NCBI RefSeq assembly: GCF_029835735.1
Contig: NZ_JAOEAL010000001.1
Coordinates: 4,712,001 to 4,776,000 of the forward strand
Direction: 5' to 3'
DNA from: Shewanella sp. GD04112
GTDB taxonomy: Bacteria > Pseudomonadota > Gammaproteobacteria > Enterobacterales > Shewanellaceae
Length of the DNA: 64,000 nucleotides
The notes below the pieces were generated by a model. The model was not told the origin of the DNA. It was given only the letters and a program-made list of their open reading frames with translations, and did no database searches. The position numbers were made by a program, and so were the translations under genes. Position 1 is the first letter of the stretch. Each line of letters begins with the position of its first letter. Below, in pieces: positions 7,290 to 17,281 of the stretch.

Positions 7290-9629
7290 TTACTTTTTCA
7301 GCTTTGCGAAGGCGTCGGCAAAGGCATTGCCCATGGCCGCATTGACGGGTGCCGCTTTTGGCGCAGGACGCGAAGACTTATGCTGGGCATTGCCCTTATG
7401 AGCCTGTGGCTTACCTTGAGATGGGCCGCGTGTTTGAGCCTTGCTCTGATCGATAGCCTCATCCAGACGCATACTCAAACCGATACGACGACGCTCGACA
7501 TCGACCTCCATCACCTTCACTTTCACTACATCACCCGCTTTGACCACTGTATGGGGATCGGTAATAAATTTGTCGGTTAATGACGAGATATGCACTAAAC
7601 CATCTTGATGCACACCGATATCCACAAAGGCGCCAAAGTTAGTCACGTTGGTGACAACGCCTTCGAGGATCATCTCTGGTTTCAGATCCTTAAGCTCCTC
7701 AACCCCATCCTTAAACTTGGCGGTTTTAAACTCACCACGCGGGTCACGACCCGGTTTATCCAGCTCGCTGAGGATATCGGTCACTGTCGGTAAACCAAAC
7801 TCAGGGGTCGTAAACTCCTGCGGCTTGATATTGCGTAGCAGCTCAGAATTACCGATAAGGCTCGCCAACTCCACTTGCTTGGTCTTAGCAATGCTTTCGA
7901 CCAGCGCATAGGCTTCGGGGTGAACTGCCGACATATCCAATGGATTGTCGCCATCACGGATCCGCAAAAAGCCCGCGGCTTGTTCAAAGGCTTTAGGGCC
8001 CAAGCGCGGCACTTTCAGCAGTTCTTTACGGTTTTTGAAGGCGCCGTTGGCATCGCGGTAGTCGACCAGGTTTTTCGCTAAGGTTTTGTTTAACCCTGCC
8101 ACCTGCGACAGCAAAGGCACTGACGCCATGTTTAAATCCACACCCACACCGTTTACGCAGTCTTCGACCACGGCTTCGAGCGAGCTAGACAGCTGGCTTT
8201 GGCTTACATCGTGCTGGTATTGACCCACACCGATGGATTTAGGCTCAATCTTCACCAGTTCCGCTAAGGGATCCTGTAGACGGCGAGCAATCGAAACGGC
8301 GCCACGAATAGACACATCCAGCTCAGGGAACTCAAGCGCGGCGAGTTCTGAGGCGGAATACACGGAAGCACCCGCTTCACTCACCATCACCTTGGTCAGT
8401 TGCGGTTGGCTATCCTTAAGGCTGGCAATCAACTCACCCGCTAACTTGTCAGTTTCGCGTGATGCAGTGCCGTTACCAATCGCGATTAATTCCACCTTAT
8501 GCATTTGCGCTAAGTTGGCTAAGGTACGAATCGACTTATCCCACAAATTCTGTGGCGCATGGGGGAAAATAGTCGTATGTGCGACCAGCTTACCCGTGTT
8601 ATCTACCACGGCCACTTTAACGCCCGTGCGTAGACCCGGGTCTAGACCCATAGTCGCCTTAGCGCCCGCTGGTGCGGCCATAAGTAAGTCGCCTAAGTTG
8701 CGGGCAAACACTTTAATGGCTTCTGCTTCGGCGCGCTCACGCATTTGCGAGATAAACTCGGTTTCCATCTGCAGTGCAATTTTAATCCGCCATGTGGCGG
8801 TCACAACGGTCTTAAGCCATTGGTCAACACTGCTATCGCCGAGTTTTAGGCCTAAGTGCTCGCTAATGATCACTTCACAGTAACTGCCCTGACCCGCTTC
8901 GGCAGCAGGATCGGCATTCATGGATAGGGAGAGGAAACCCTCATTGCGGCCACGCAACATCGCCAAGGCACGGTGTGATGGCACTTTCGCCAGAGGTTCG
9001 CTGTGCTCGAAATAGTCGCGAAACTTAGCGCCCTCCTTCTCTTTGCCGGCGATAACACGGCTCTCTAACACACTGTTTTGGCTCAGGTGTTCACGAACTT
9101 TACGCAGTAATTCCGCATCTTCGGCGTAACGTTCCATCAGAATATAACGAGCGCCTTCCAGTACGGCTTTGGTATCGGCAAAGCCCGCTTCGAGATTCAG
9201 ATAACCCGCAGCCAATGCTTCGATATCGGCATTACGGTCCGCCAGTAAAGCTTCAACAAGCGGCTCTAATCCCGCTTCAATCGCAATTTGGCCCTTAGTG
9301 CGGCGTTTAGGCTTGAAGGGAAGATACAGATCCTCGAGGCGGGTCTTGCTGTCGGCACCTTCAATTTCCCGTTGCAATTCAGGCGTTAACTTACCCTGAG
9401 TTTGAATGCTGGATAAAATGACCTGGCGTCTGTCATTCAGCTCACGTAAATAGCCTAAACGGGTGTGCAATGTACGTAATTGGGTGTCATCTAAACCACC
9501 AGTCGCTTCTTTACGGTAACGGGCGACGAAGGGAACTGTGGCACCATTGTCGAGCAAATCTATGGTGGCAGTGACTTGATGCTCCTGAACATTCAGTTCC
9601 TGAGCAATAATTTGGGCAATAGTCTGCAT
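7290..9629 (-). CDS. tex: Tex-family RNA-binding transcriptional accessory protein
   Basis: Cytoplasmic nucleic-acid-binding protein of about 779 residues, of the Tex/YhgF family. Visible in order are the N-terminal helical Tex region (LLDNGATVPFVARYRKEATG, TGGLDDTQL), a YqgF/RNase H-like domain (GLDPGLRTGVKVAVVD), helix-hairpin-helix motifs (GVGVDLNMAS, LLKVPRLGPKAFEQAAGFL) and a C-terminal S1 domain (GVVTNVTNFGAFVDIGVHQD), then a Lys/Pro/Ala-rich tail. The start at 9629 (MQTIAQIIAQ) matches the family N-terminus. The longer frame to 9677 adds 16 residues without support. Tex proteins affect transcription and virulence gene expression in other bacteria; the exact molecular job is unsettled. 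greB, also a transcription factor, is the next gene upstream. Confidence 0.95.
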   Translation of the reverse strand: MQTIAQIIAQELNVQEHQVTATIDLLDNGATVPFVARYRKEATGGLDDTQLRTLHTRLGYLRELNDRRQVILSSIQTQGKLTPELQREIEGADSKTRLEDLYLPFKPKRRTKGQIAIEAGLEPLVEALLADRNADIEALAAGYLNLEAGFADTKAVLEGARYILMERYAEDAELLRKVREHLSQNSVLESRVIAGKEKEGAKFRDYFEHSEPLAKVPSHRALAMLRGRNEGFLSLSMNADPAAEAGQGSYCEVIISEHLGLKLGDSSVDQWLKTVVTATWRIKIALQMETEFISQMRERAEAEAIKVFARNLGDLLMAAPAGAKATMGLDPGLRTGVKVAVVDNTGKLVAHTTIFPHAPQNLWDKSIRTLANLAQMHKVELIAIGNGTASRETDKLAGELIASLKDSQPQLTKVMVSEAGASVYSASELAALEFPELDVSIRGAVSIARRLQDPLAELVKIEPKSIGVGQYQHDVSQSQLSSSLEAVVEDCVNGVGVDLNMASVPLLSQVAGLNKTLAKNLVDYRDANGAFKNRKELLKVPRLGPKAFEQAAGFLRIRDGDNPLDMSAVHPEAYALVESIAKTKQVELASLIGNSELLRNIKPQEFTTPEFGLPTVTDILSELDKPGRDPRGEFKTAKFKDGVEELKDLKPEMILEGVVTNVTNFGAFVDIGVHQDGLVHISSLTDKFITDPHTVVKAGDVVKVKVMEVDVERRRIGLSMRLDEAIDQSKAQTRGPSQGKPQAHKGNAQHKSSRPAPKAAPVNAAMGNAFADAFAKLKK

Positions 9630-9758
9630 AAATAAAGTATCGTGCCTAAGGGTTTGATTGATCCTAATTGCGCCCAAGATACCACAGGCGCAGTCGTTAT
9701 TTCATATGATGCTGTCGATTTCAGCATGAAAATCGACGAGAGTTTGATCTACTAAAGG

Positions 9759-10262
9759 TTATTCTGGCTCGCCCTCGAGCGGCGTCTCGAATGGGGTATA
9801 GCGGATGTCATTGATATACCATTCCTTCGGACCCGAGGGGGTTTGCACGACCACTTCATCATCGACCTGTTTGCCGATCAGTGCCCGCGCCATAGGAGAG
9901 TCTATGGTGATGTAGCCGAGTTTAGTGTCGAGCTCATCCTTGCCGACGATACGATAACGCACGCGCTCGCCCGCTTCGTTTTCGAGCTCGAACCAAGCGC
10001 CAAAGTAAATTTTGCCTTCCTGCTGGGGAGAATAGTCGACGATTTTGAGTTCTTCGAGGCGTTTGACCAGATATCTAACCCGACTATCTATTTGACGCAA
10101 AAGCCTTTTATTGTAAGTGTAATCCGCGTTTTCACTTCTATCGCCCTGGGCGGCGGCCTCTTGCACTTTAAGGGTGATCTGCGGACGATATTCCTTCCAC
10201 AGGTACTTTAATTCTTTATCTAAGGTCATCCAGCCTTGGCGGGTGATCAAATGCGCTTTCAT
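9759..10262 (-). CDS. greB: Transcription elongation factor GreB
   Basis: Protein of 167 residues that binds the secondary channel of RNA polymerase and stimulates cleavage of backtracked transcripts. The N-terminal coiled coil carries the acidic tip in AAAQGDRSENADYTYNK, with the Asp/Glu pair needed for cleavage. The C-terminal FKBP-like domain contains ITIDSPMARALIGKQVDDEV. Length and the YRIVGKDE segment favour GreB over GreA. It lies 129 bases upstream of tex on the same strand and may be cotranscribed, since I see no terminator between them. The ATG at 10262 gives the family N-terminus MKAHLITRQGW. Confidence 0.96.
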   Translation of the reverse strand: MKAHLITRQGWMTLDKELKYLWKEYRPQITLKVQEAAAQGDRSENADYTYNKRLLRQIDSRVRYLVKRLEELKIVDYSPQQEGKIYFGAWFELENEAGERVRYRIVGKDELDTKLGYITIDSPMARALIGKQVDDEVVVQTPSGPKEWYINDIRYTPFETPLEGEPE

Positions 10263-10287
10263 AACTCACTATCCACAGGTTTAACCA

Positions 10288-10309
10288 TGTCGAGTCACTT
10301 TACTCGACA
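10288..10309. other. Hairpin between the diguanylate cyclase gene and greB
   Basis: An 8-bp perfect inverted repeat TGTCGAGT/ACTCGACA with a 6-base loop between the two genes. No T-run follows on the minus strand, so it is at best a weak terminator or a processing or pause site. Confidence 0.35.
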
Positions 10310-10320
10310 CTCAAACAAGA

Positions 10321-11268
10321 TTATTGCGCCGGTTCGATATCGATACCAACGACTTCATTACGGCCATTATGCTTAGCGATATATAGCTGCTGATCCGCAA
10401 CTTCAACCAAAGACTCCCAACTTTGCTCGGCGAGTGGCTGAATTGCGGCAATACCGGCGCTCACTGTGACCTCACCAAACTCTGAGTCTAGATGCTCTAA
10501 ATGCAGGGCATGCACCGCATCCACCATCGCCTGTGCGAGGCGCATGGCGCCAGACAACTTAGCCTCAGGCAGGATACAGATAAACTCCTCGCCACCGTAG
10601 CGCGCGATAAGATCGTTAGGGCGTTTTAACATACCTTTGACGGCATCGGCGACCAGTCGCAAACATTGGTCTCCTTCCTGATGACCATAGCGATCGTTAT
10701 AGCGTTTAAAAAAGTCCACATCCAGCATGATAACGGACAAATACGCTTGATTACGGCTGCAATGGCGCCAGATTTCGGGTAAGCGTTGCTCGAATTGGCG
10801 ACGGTTAGCCACGCCAGTCAAACTGTCGAGCAGGGCGATGGAATGCAATACATCGGATTGGCGCTTAAGTAGATATTGGTTCTTTACCCGCGCACTGGTG
10901 ATGATGGGGTTGATCGGTTTGTGAATAAAATCCACCGCGCCGAGTTGAAAGCCCTTCACCTCTTCCATCTCATCGAAATGGGCGGTAATAAAGATCACCC
11001 CAATATTGGCGGTGGCGGGGTCGGCTTTTAGTCGCTGGCAGACTTCATAACCCGTCATCTCAGGCATTTCGATGTCTAATAACACCAGATCGGGCTGCAT
11101 TTTTTGGCATACCTGCAGCGCCTGCTCACCACTCGTCGCCATGAACATCTCATATTCCTCATGGAAGAGTTGGTGTAAGATTTTGATATTCAGAGGCTGA
11201 TCATCCACGATCAAAATCTTGCCTTTAGTGGCCTGTTGCGTCGCCATTAATTCACTTAAATACTGCAC
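10321..11268 (-). CDS. Response regulator with GGDEF (diguanylate cyclase) output domain
   Basis: Cytoplasmic protein of 315 residues. The receiver domain (about 17-130) has ILIVDDQPLN and the phosphoacceptor aspartate in VLLDIEMPEMTG. The GGDEF domain (about 150-310) carries the active-site variant YGGEEF, which is compatible with cyclic di-GMP synthesis. The GTG at 11268 is the likely start: GGAG sits 8 bases upstream, and it overlaps the TAG stop of the kinase gene as TAGTG. An ATG at 11247 is possible but has a poor ribosome-binding site. The overlap implies translational coupling, and the kinase's HPt domain is the natural phosphate donor. This would form a pathway from periplasmic signal to second messenger. 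Confidence 0.93.
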   Translation of the reverse strand: MQYLSELMATQQATKGKILIVDDQPLNIKILHQLFHEEYEMFMATSGEQALQVCQKMQPDLVLLDIEMPEMTGYEVCQRLKADPATANIGVIFITAHFDEMEEVKGFQLGAVDFIHKPINPIITSARVKNQYLLKRQSDVLHSIALLDSLTGVANRRQFEQRLPEIWRHCSRNQAYLSVIMLDVDFFKRYNDRYGHQEGDQCLRLVADAVKGMLKRPNDLIARYGGEEFICILPEAKLSGAMRLAQAMVDAVHALHLEHLDSEFGEVTVSAGIAAIQPLAEQSWESLVEVADQQLYIAKHNGRNEVVGIDIEPAQ

Positions 11269-14200
11269 TAGGCATTCTCCAACATCATCGCACGCAATGT
11301 CTCTAAGGCTTGTATAAAGGCAAGGGATTGCACTTGTCCATTTAGCTCAGTCCATTGTGGGTGCTGTGAGAGCGGTTTTGCGAGTTTATCAACAAGAGTC
11401 ACGGCTTCTAAATTATTTTCCTGTAAGAGGGAGGCCAAGTTATCCAACTCGGCTCGAACACTTTGTATATCCACAACACCGTTTGCAGGCTCGCTCGATT
11501 GTGGCTGTTTTAACTGTGTCTTGGGTAAAAAGCCAGAAAGCTGCTCAATACTTTGATTAATTAAGGACTCCAGTGTATCCGTCCAGCATTTTATTTCCAG
11601 CAGCTCTAGGCCTTCTTGTTTAAATTGTTTTTCTAAAAATGCTGCATGCACAGCTAAACGCCTCGCGCCAAAGTTGCTGGCAATGCCTTTAATCGCATGG
11701 CTAATCGCCGCTGTGGTGGCGTAATCAAAGGTTTTTGTCGATTGCTTGAACAAGCTTAGCTGTTTGATCATTTCAGGGGCAAAACTGCTCGCCATTTTCT
11801 CGAAAAATACTTGGTTGCCGCCAAAGCGGCGCAGGATCAAGCGAATATCGTCGAGCAGGGTTTCGCCTTCGAGATTATGCTGAGCGTCAAGATGCATTGA
11901 CTCAGACTCTGCGAACTGTGCCGCATCACGCCCCACCAGCCGTAGAATATTTGGCAATAACTGCTGCATATCTATGGGTTTGCTCACGTGGGCATTCATG
12001 CCCGCCTCGAGGCATTCCTGTTTATCCGCCTGCGAGGCATTGGCCGTCATCGCCAGGATAGGCAACTGGTCAAAGCGGCCATCTGCGCGGATCCGCCGCG
12101 TGGCTTCTAGGCCATCAATATCCGGCATTTGCATATCCATAATCACGGCATCAAACATATCGCCGCTGTCTAATACTTGGGTAACCCCTTCAATGCCGCC
12201 TTCGGCCAGCACAACGGTTGCGCCCTCGTAGGTGAGCAGCTCGTCAATCACCTCACGGTTTAATTGATTATCTTCAACCACTAACAGCGTGAGCCCCGCC
12301 AAGAGTCTTTGTGAGCGCGGTTTAGGATTGGCGTCCATGGTCTTGCCTTCGATGGCGTTGAGCACGGCTTCGGCCAGAATTTGTGAAGTCACAGGTTTAG
12401 TTAAAAAGTTCACAAAAGGCACGTTGTTGATATGCTGACTCTCGGCTATCACTTCATGGCCGTATGCCGTTAACATCACCACCAGCGGGGTATAACTACC
12501 GGTTCCAGCATTTTTCAGCATCTCGGCGGTTTGTAAACCATCGATATCCGGCATGCGCCAATCCATCAATACCACATCAAATTGCTGAGCATTGGCAGTG
12601 GCTTGTTTCACTTTTTCAATGGCTTGATAACCACCCGAGGCGGTTTCAACCACACAGCCGTAATCGCTGAGGATTTTCGATAGGATCTCAGTCGTGATCT
12701 GATTGTCATCAACAACCAAAATACGATAACCGCTCAAATCGGCGCGTGGGTTAGCCTCCACTTCCATCACCGGGAAGGTCAAATCAAACCAGAAACGGCT
12801 GCCCACACCGACCTTACTGGTCACTTGCAGTTGGCCGCCCATTAATTCGACGAGACGTTTACTAATCGCAAGCCCAAGCCCTGTACCGCCGAAACGGCGT
12901 GAAGTGGAGGACTCAGCCTGCTCAAATCCAGTGAAAATCCGCTCGATTTGCTCCTCGCTGATGCCAATACCGCTGTCGACAATCGAAAACTGCACAGTAA
13001 CGCTCTCCGCCTCGTGGCGTAGACATTCCAACCCGACAATCACTTGTCCGTGTGGGGTAAATTTGAGGGCATTACCAGCAAGGTTGATCAAAATCTGCTG
13101 CAACCTTAACTGATCGGCGAGCAGCCACGCAGGCAGCGCTGAGTCGAGATCGAACATCACTTCGACATCGCTATTGCCATGATTGGCCGACAGTACCACG
13201 GCGAGATCCCGCATCAGCAATTCAATCGAGCAAGGATGAAGGTCGAGCTTCAACTTACCCGCATCAATTTTTGAGAAGTCTAAAATATCATTTAACAGCC
13301 CAAGCAATGATTTAGCGGCCGTTTGCGCCTTAGTCACATAGCCCTGCTGCTGCACCGAGAGGGCGGTATATTGCATTAGCTGCAACATCCCCAACACGGC
13401 ATTCATGGGAGTGCGGATTTCATGGCTCATATTGGCAAGGAACGCCGACTTAGCGGCATTGGCGGTATCCGCCTCCTGCTTGGCAGTTCTGAGTGTTTTT
13501 TCTAACTGACGCTGGGCGGTGATGTCGATATTGATGCCGATGACCCGAATCACATGGCCCAGCCTATCCCGTTCGATTTTAGCGGCGGCCTGCACATACC
13601 TAACCTCGCCGTCCGTTGTTAGGATCCTAAAAATCGGCTCATAGGGTTCATCATGCTCGACCGCGCGTTTAAGCGTTTCTTCGGCCTCGATTACATCATC
13701 AGGGTGCACTCGCATCCGCCAATGTTCATAGCTAAGCCCTTGCTGCTTTAGGCTTTCTGGCTGGTCATACATCGCAAACATGCGATCGTTCCACTGCAAC
13801 GAGTTATCGAGCAAGTTCCAAGTCCAGATCCCGAGTTTAGCAACTTCGGCCGCCTTGCTTAGGTGGTTACTCGCCGTGAGTAAGGCTTCTTGCTGGGCCA
13901 CAATTTGCGAGATATCCACCCCAATACCAAGGTATCCCAAAATGTCACCATCATTACCACGCATCGCCGTCACCGAGAGCGATATCGGGAATTGGCTACC
14001 GTCTTTACGCACATAGGTCCAAGTGCGGGTTTCGGAGCCATCTTCCCGCGCCTTATGCACAAACGTATCAAAGCCTTGAATTGTTTGGCCATACTCCTCA
14101 GAAAGCTCAGCCGCCCTTGCGGTTATTTCCTCGGGTATATGGAATGGTGCTGGGGTGGTTTTACCTATGATCTCCTCGGCAGAATACCCCAGCATGCGCT

Positions 14201-16148
14201 CGGCGCCGCGGTTAAAGATGGTGATGATGCCCTGCGGATCGGCGGCAACAATCGACATTTCGGAGGCGGCATCCAGCACATTGGTCAGGAGTGTCGCAAT
14301 CCGATTTTTTTCAATCTGTGCCAATTTACGTTCGGTAATATCGGTTTGCAGTGCCACAAAACGCTCGACTTGACCATGCGCATCGAATACTGAACCAATC
14401 ACAGTATCGAACCATTTCAGCTGTTGATCTTTCCCTCGGTTACAGATTTCCCCATGCCAGGATTTTCCCGCCTTAATCTGTTCCCACATTGCCTTCCAAA
14501 ACGCAGCATCATGCTCACCCGACTTAAGCACCGCGTGGGTCTTACCAACTAATTCTTCCCGCGCATAGCCACTGATCAAACAGAAGTGTTCATTCACATC
14601 TAAGATCACCCCGTCTAAATCGGTGACTGAGTAATGCAACTGTTGGTTGATGGTATCGAGCAGTGCCTGATTCTCGAGTAGAGCCTGCTGCAACGCATGG
14701 GTGCGCTTCGCGACTTGGCGCTCAAGACTGGCGTTGAGGTTAAGAATATGCCGCTCGGCATCCTGCTGCGCGGTGATATCCCGTATGGTTTGGCTCAAGC
14801 CAACAATGTCGCCATGTTCATCGTAAATGGGCAATGCTGTGGTCGAGGTCGACAGGTTACTGCCATCGGCGCGTTGATGGCGCGATACCCGGTTAAGCAC
14901 AGTTTTTCCGGCTAGCACCTCGGCAAATAGTGCCTGTTCCTCCAGCACTATGCTGGGGGGGACAATCAACTCACAGCTCGGCAATCCCAAGGTTTCTGGC
15001 TCCGTATAGCCAAAGAGTCGCTCGGCACCTTGGTTCCAACTGGTGATATTTCCGGCGAGGTCATAGCTAATAATGCCATCGAGGGAGTGTTCCAACATGC
15101 TGGCGCGCCGTGCCTGCTCGGCTAACACTTGCTGCTTACGCTGTAAGCTCAAAGACCACATAGCAATCAAGGCCGCCAGCAACAGGCTAAACAGGCAGCC
15201 ACTGAACAACACTAGACTCGGCTTATTTAAATGTAATGATTTGATAAATGCCGGATAAGCAATCACTTCAAACTGCCAATGCCGCCCAAAAATCGTCTTA
15301 GTGGACTTGTAGCTGTAATCCGATAACTCGCTTAAGTCGTTGGCGTGGGTTTCGAAGAAATTGATCGGCTGCTGCTCATCCGTCACATCGCTCAGCATCA
15401 GTTTGGTCATTTTCTGATGAAGAGATAAGCCCGTTAAGATTTCGGTCGTGACCAGCGGCGCATAGCTCCAGCCAAAGCCCTGAGCCAGCCGTTCTTCCGG
15501 AGTAGCGGGAACCATATTGGTACGATAAACGGGTAATAAAATAAGGAACGATTGAAGTGGCTTACCCGTGGCTTGCACTAAGGTAATAGGTGCTGAGATT
15601 TGCACCGCCCCCGACAACAAGGCACGGTCTGCGGCTTCTTTTCGATGGCTTTCGGAGGCAATATCTAAGCCGACTGCCGCCTTATTGCGGTCGAGCGGCT
15701 CAATGTATTCAATAAGATATTTTTCGCCCTCGTTTGGATTGAGCTGACGAATATGAAAGTCAGGCCAATCCATCGATTTAACCCGCGCTAAAAACTGCGC
15801 TTCGTTCTCTTTAGGGACACGCCTGATAAAACCAAAACCCCGAGCACCAGGGAACTCCTCATCCACATCCCGCGTCAGACTATAGTTGTAAAACATGGGG
15901 CGGCTGATATGGTCTTCACCCGCCGTGAGGATCATGCCTCTGGCGCCCCTCAAGCCATATTGGTAGAGGGCAATCCTATTGGTGACATTCTCACTGATCT
16001 GCTGCGCGCTCGCTTCGAGCGCCAAAGAAATGGTTTGCGAATTGATACGACTCACCTGCCAAGCGAGCACGGCACTAAAAAAAAGTCCCACGAGCAAGAC
16101 GAAAAATCCCCACTTGGAGGCTTGCTTGTAACTCATCGACAGGGTCAT
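11268..16148 (-). CDS. CHASE/multi-PAS hybrid sensor histidine kinase with two receivers and HPt
   Basis: Very large sensor of about 1626 residues. A membrane segment near residues 14-32 precedes a CHASE-type periplasmic sensor (about 45-300, RIALYQYGLRGARGMI) and a second membrane segment near 310-335. Four PAS modules follow (about 345-465, 490-620, 625-755 and 765-885). HisKA has the phosphoacceptor in ANMSHEIRTPMNA (near residue 909), then comes an HATPase with GGTGLGLAISKRL. Two receiver domains (VVLMDWRMPDIDG; AVIMDMQMPDIDG) precede a C-terminal HPt with AISHAIKGIASNFGA. The CHASE ligand is unknown. The ATG at 16148 has AGGTG just upstream; a GTG two codons earlier is also open. The stop overlaps the start of the diguanylate cyclase gene. 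Confidence 0.93.
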   Translation of the reverse strand: MTLSMSYKQASKWGFFVLLVGLFFSAVLAWQVSRINSQTISLALEASAQQISENVTNRIALYQYGLRGARGMILTAGEDHISRPMFYNYSLTRDVDEEFPGARGFGFIRRVPKENEAQFLARVKSMDWPDFHIRQLNPNEGEKYLIEYIEPLDRNKAAVGLDIASESHRKEAADRALLSGAVQISAPITLVQATGKPLQSFLILLPVYRTNMVPATPEERLAQGFGWSYAPLVTTEILTGLSLHQKMTKLMLSDVTDEQQPINFFETHANDLSELSDYSYKSTKTIFGRHWQFEVIAYPAFIKSLHLNKPSLVLFSGCLFSLLLAALIAMWSLSLQRKQQVLAEQARRASMLEHSLDGIISYDLAGNITSWNQGAERLFGYTEPETLGLPSCELIVPPSIVLEEQALFAEVLAGKTVLNRVSRHQRADGSNLSTSTTALPIYDEHGDIVGLSQTIRDITAQQDAERHILNLNASLERQVAKRTHALQQALLENQALLDTINQQLHYSVTDLDGVILDVNEHFCLISGYAREELVGKTHAVLKSGEHDAAFWKAMWEQIKAGKSWHGEICNRGKDQQLKWFDTVIGSVFDAHGQVERFVALQTDITERKLAQIEKNRIATLLTNVLDAASEMSIVAADPQGIITIFNRGAERMLGYSAEEIIGKTTPAPFHIPEEITARAAELSEEYGQTIQGFDTFVHKAREDGSETRTWTYVRKDGSQFPISLSVTAMRGNDGDILGYLGIGVDISQIVAQQEALLTASNHLSKAAEVAKLGIWTWNLLDNSLQWNDRMFAMYDQPESLKQQGLSYEHWRMRVHPDDVIEAEETLKRAVEHDEPYEPIFRILTTDGEVRYVQAAAKIERDRLGHVIRVIGINIDITAQRQLEKTLRTAKQEADTANAAKSAFLANMSHEIRTPMNAVLGMLQLMQYTALSVQQQGYVTKAQTAAKSLLGLLNDILDFSKIDAGKLKLDLHPCSIELLMRDLAVVLSANHGNSDVEVMFDLDSALPAWLLADQLRLQQILINLAGNALKFTPHGQVIVGLECLRHEAESVTVQFSIVDSGIGISEEQIERIFTGFEQAESSTSRRFGGTGLGLAISKRLVELMGGQLQVTSKVGVGSRFWFDLTFPVMEVEANPRADLSGYRILVVDDNQITTEILSKILSDYGCVVETASGGYQAIEKVKQATANAQQFDVVLMDWRMPDIDGLQTAEMLKNAGTGSYTPLVVMLTAYGHEVIAESQHINNVPFVNFLTKPVTSQILAEAVLNAIEGKTMDANPKPRSQRLLAGLTLLVVEDNQLNREVIDELLTYEGATVVLAEGGIEGVTQVLDSGDMFDAVIMDMQMPDIDGLEATRRIRADGRFDQLPILAMTANASQADKQECLEAGMNAHVSKPIDMQQLLPNILRLVGRDAAQFAESESMHLDAQHNLEGETLLDDIRLILRRFGGNQVFFEKMASSFAPEMIKQLSLFKQSTKTFDYATTAAISHAIKGIASNFGARRLAVHAAFLEKQFKQEGLELLEIKCWTDTLESLINQSIEQLSGFLPKTQLKQPQSSEPANGVVDIQSVRAELDNLASLLQENNLEAVTLVDKLAKPLSQHPQWTELNGQVQSLAFIQALETLRAMMLENA

Positions 16149-16516
16149 ATACACCTAATAATTGATAATCATAGAGTTATGATTCTGGACTAATCAAAAT
16201 ACTTTTGCCATAAAGCTGATAAGTTAACTCAACAAATGCATCAAAAGTCGCTAGTGCCAATTTAGTTACAATTTCAGTTACATACTAGATAAATGTGACG
16301 ATTCCCATGCAATTTCATTTGCTTAGTATTAACATGAGTTGGCAATTAGCCGTATTCGGTCGACATTGACTCACATCATGAGCTAGTCGCTCAGATTGAA
16401 TCCAGCTATATTAAGCACATTCTTGGCAGATTCGTTTTCAATTTCAGCCAGTTAATCTTTGTTGTATGACGGCATAAAGAATAAAAGCAATAATCCGAGC
16501 AATTTAAGGACATCCC
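16149..16516. promoter_or_regulatory. Divergent promoter region between hybrid kinase and ompR
   Basis: No gene is seen. The region is AT-rich. It holds a perfect 7-bp inverted repeat AATCATA/TATGATT at 16167-16184, close to the kinase start, and a direct repeat of GTTACA at 16265 and 16277 (12-bp period). The repeat resembles OmpR half-sites but with looser spacing. Both divergent promoters must lie here, but no hexamer pair is strong enough to call. Confidence 0.4.
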
Positions 16517-17242
16517 ATGGGACAAGAAACCTCGAAAATCCTCGTCGTCGATGATGATATGCGCCTACGAGCACTACTCGAGCGTTACCTGATGGAGCAA
16601 GGCTATCAGGTGCGCAGTGCGGCCAATGCTGAGCAGATGGACCGTTTATTGGAGCGTGAAAACTTCCACCTAATAGTGCTCGATTTGATGTTGCCCGGTG
16701 AAGATGGGCTATCCATCTGCCGTCGTCTGCGCCAACAGGGCAGTACCATTCCGATTGTGATGCTCACCGCCAAGGGCGATGAGGTCGACCGCATTATCGG
16801 CCTAGAACTCGGTGCCGATGATTACCTACCGAAACCCTTTAACCCGAGGGAATTATTGGCACGGATCAAAGCGGTCATGCGTCGCCAAATCCAAGATGTG
16901 CCCGGCGCACCCGCGCAGCAGGAAGCCGAAATTAGCTTTGGTGAGTTCTCCCTCGACTTAGCCACCCGTGAGATGTACCACGGCAGTGAGGCCATCGCAC
17001 TCACCAGTGGCGAGTTTGCGGTATTAAAAGTGTTAGTGACTCATCCACGCGAGCCTTTATCTCGGGATAAACTGATGAACCTCGCCCGCGGCCGCGATTA
17101 TTCGGCGCTAGAGCGCTCAATTGACGTACAGGTTTCGCGCCTGCGCCGATTGATTGAGAAGGATCCCGCTAACCCAAGATATATCCAAACAGTCTGGGGT
17201 CTTGGCTATGTGTTTGTGCCCGACGGCGCAGCCCGTCGATGA
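16517..17242 (+). CDS. ompR: Osmolarity response regulator OmpR
   Basis: Response regulator of 241 residues that pairs with EnvZ and controls envelope genes in response to osmolarity and acid. The receiver has the acidic cluster D12-D14, phosphoacceptor D56 in IVLDLMLPGEDG and DDYLPKPF. The winged-helix domain includes REPLSRDKLMNLARGRDYSA and ends in IQTVWGLGYVFVPDG, the classic OmpR signature. The ATG at 16517 has AAGGA at a good distance. envZ follows 39 bases later on the same strand, as in other gammaproteobacteria. Length agrees with E. coli OmpR. Confidence 0.96.
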   Translation: MGQETSKILVVDDDMRLRALLERYLMEQGYQVRSAANAEQMDRLLERENFHLIVLDLMLPGEDGLSICRRLRQQGSTIPIVMLTAKGDEVDRIIGLELGADDYLPKPFNPRELLARIKAVMRRQIQDVPGAPAQQEAEISFGEFSLDLATREMYHGSEAIALTSGEFAVLKVLVTHPREPLSRDKLMNLARGRDYSALERSIDVQVSRLRRLIEKDPANPRYIQTVWGLGYVFVPDGAARR

Positions 17243-17281
17243 GCCATTCTTGCCTGAAGTCGCCAGTGCGTTGGCATCAAG

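Noticed and set aside
8233..8883. 216-codon plus-strand frame opposite tex
   Set aside because: Antisense to the well-conserved central part of tex; no ribosome-binding site and Ser/Ala/Ile-rich shadow composition.
13890..14393. 167-codon plus-strand frame opposite the hybrid kinase
   Set aside because: Antisense to PAS domains, with no ribosome-binding site and no protein-like domain pattern.
16265..16282. GTTACA direct repeat as an OmpR autoregulation site
   Set aside because: The 12-bp period does not match the 10-11 bp spacing of OmpR-family half-sites and the flanks do not fit, so it was not promoted to a finding.
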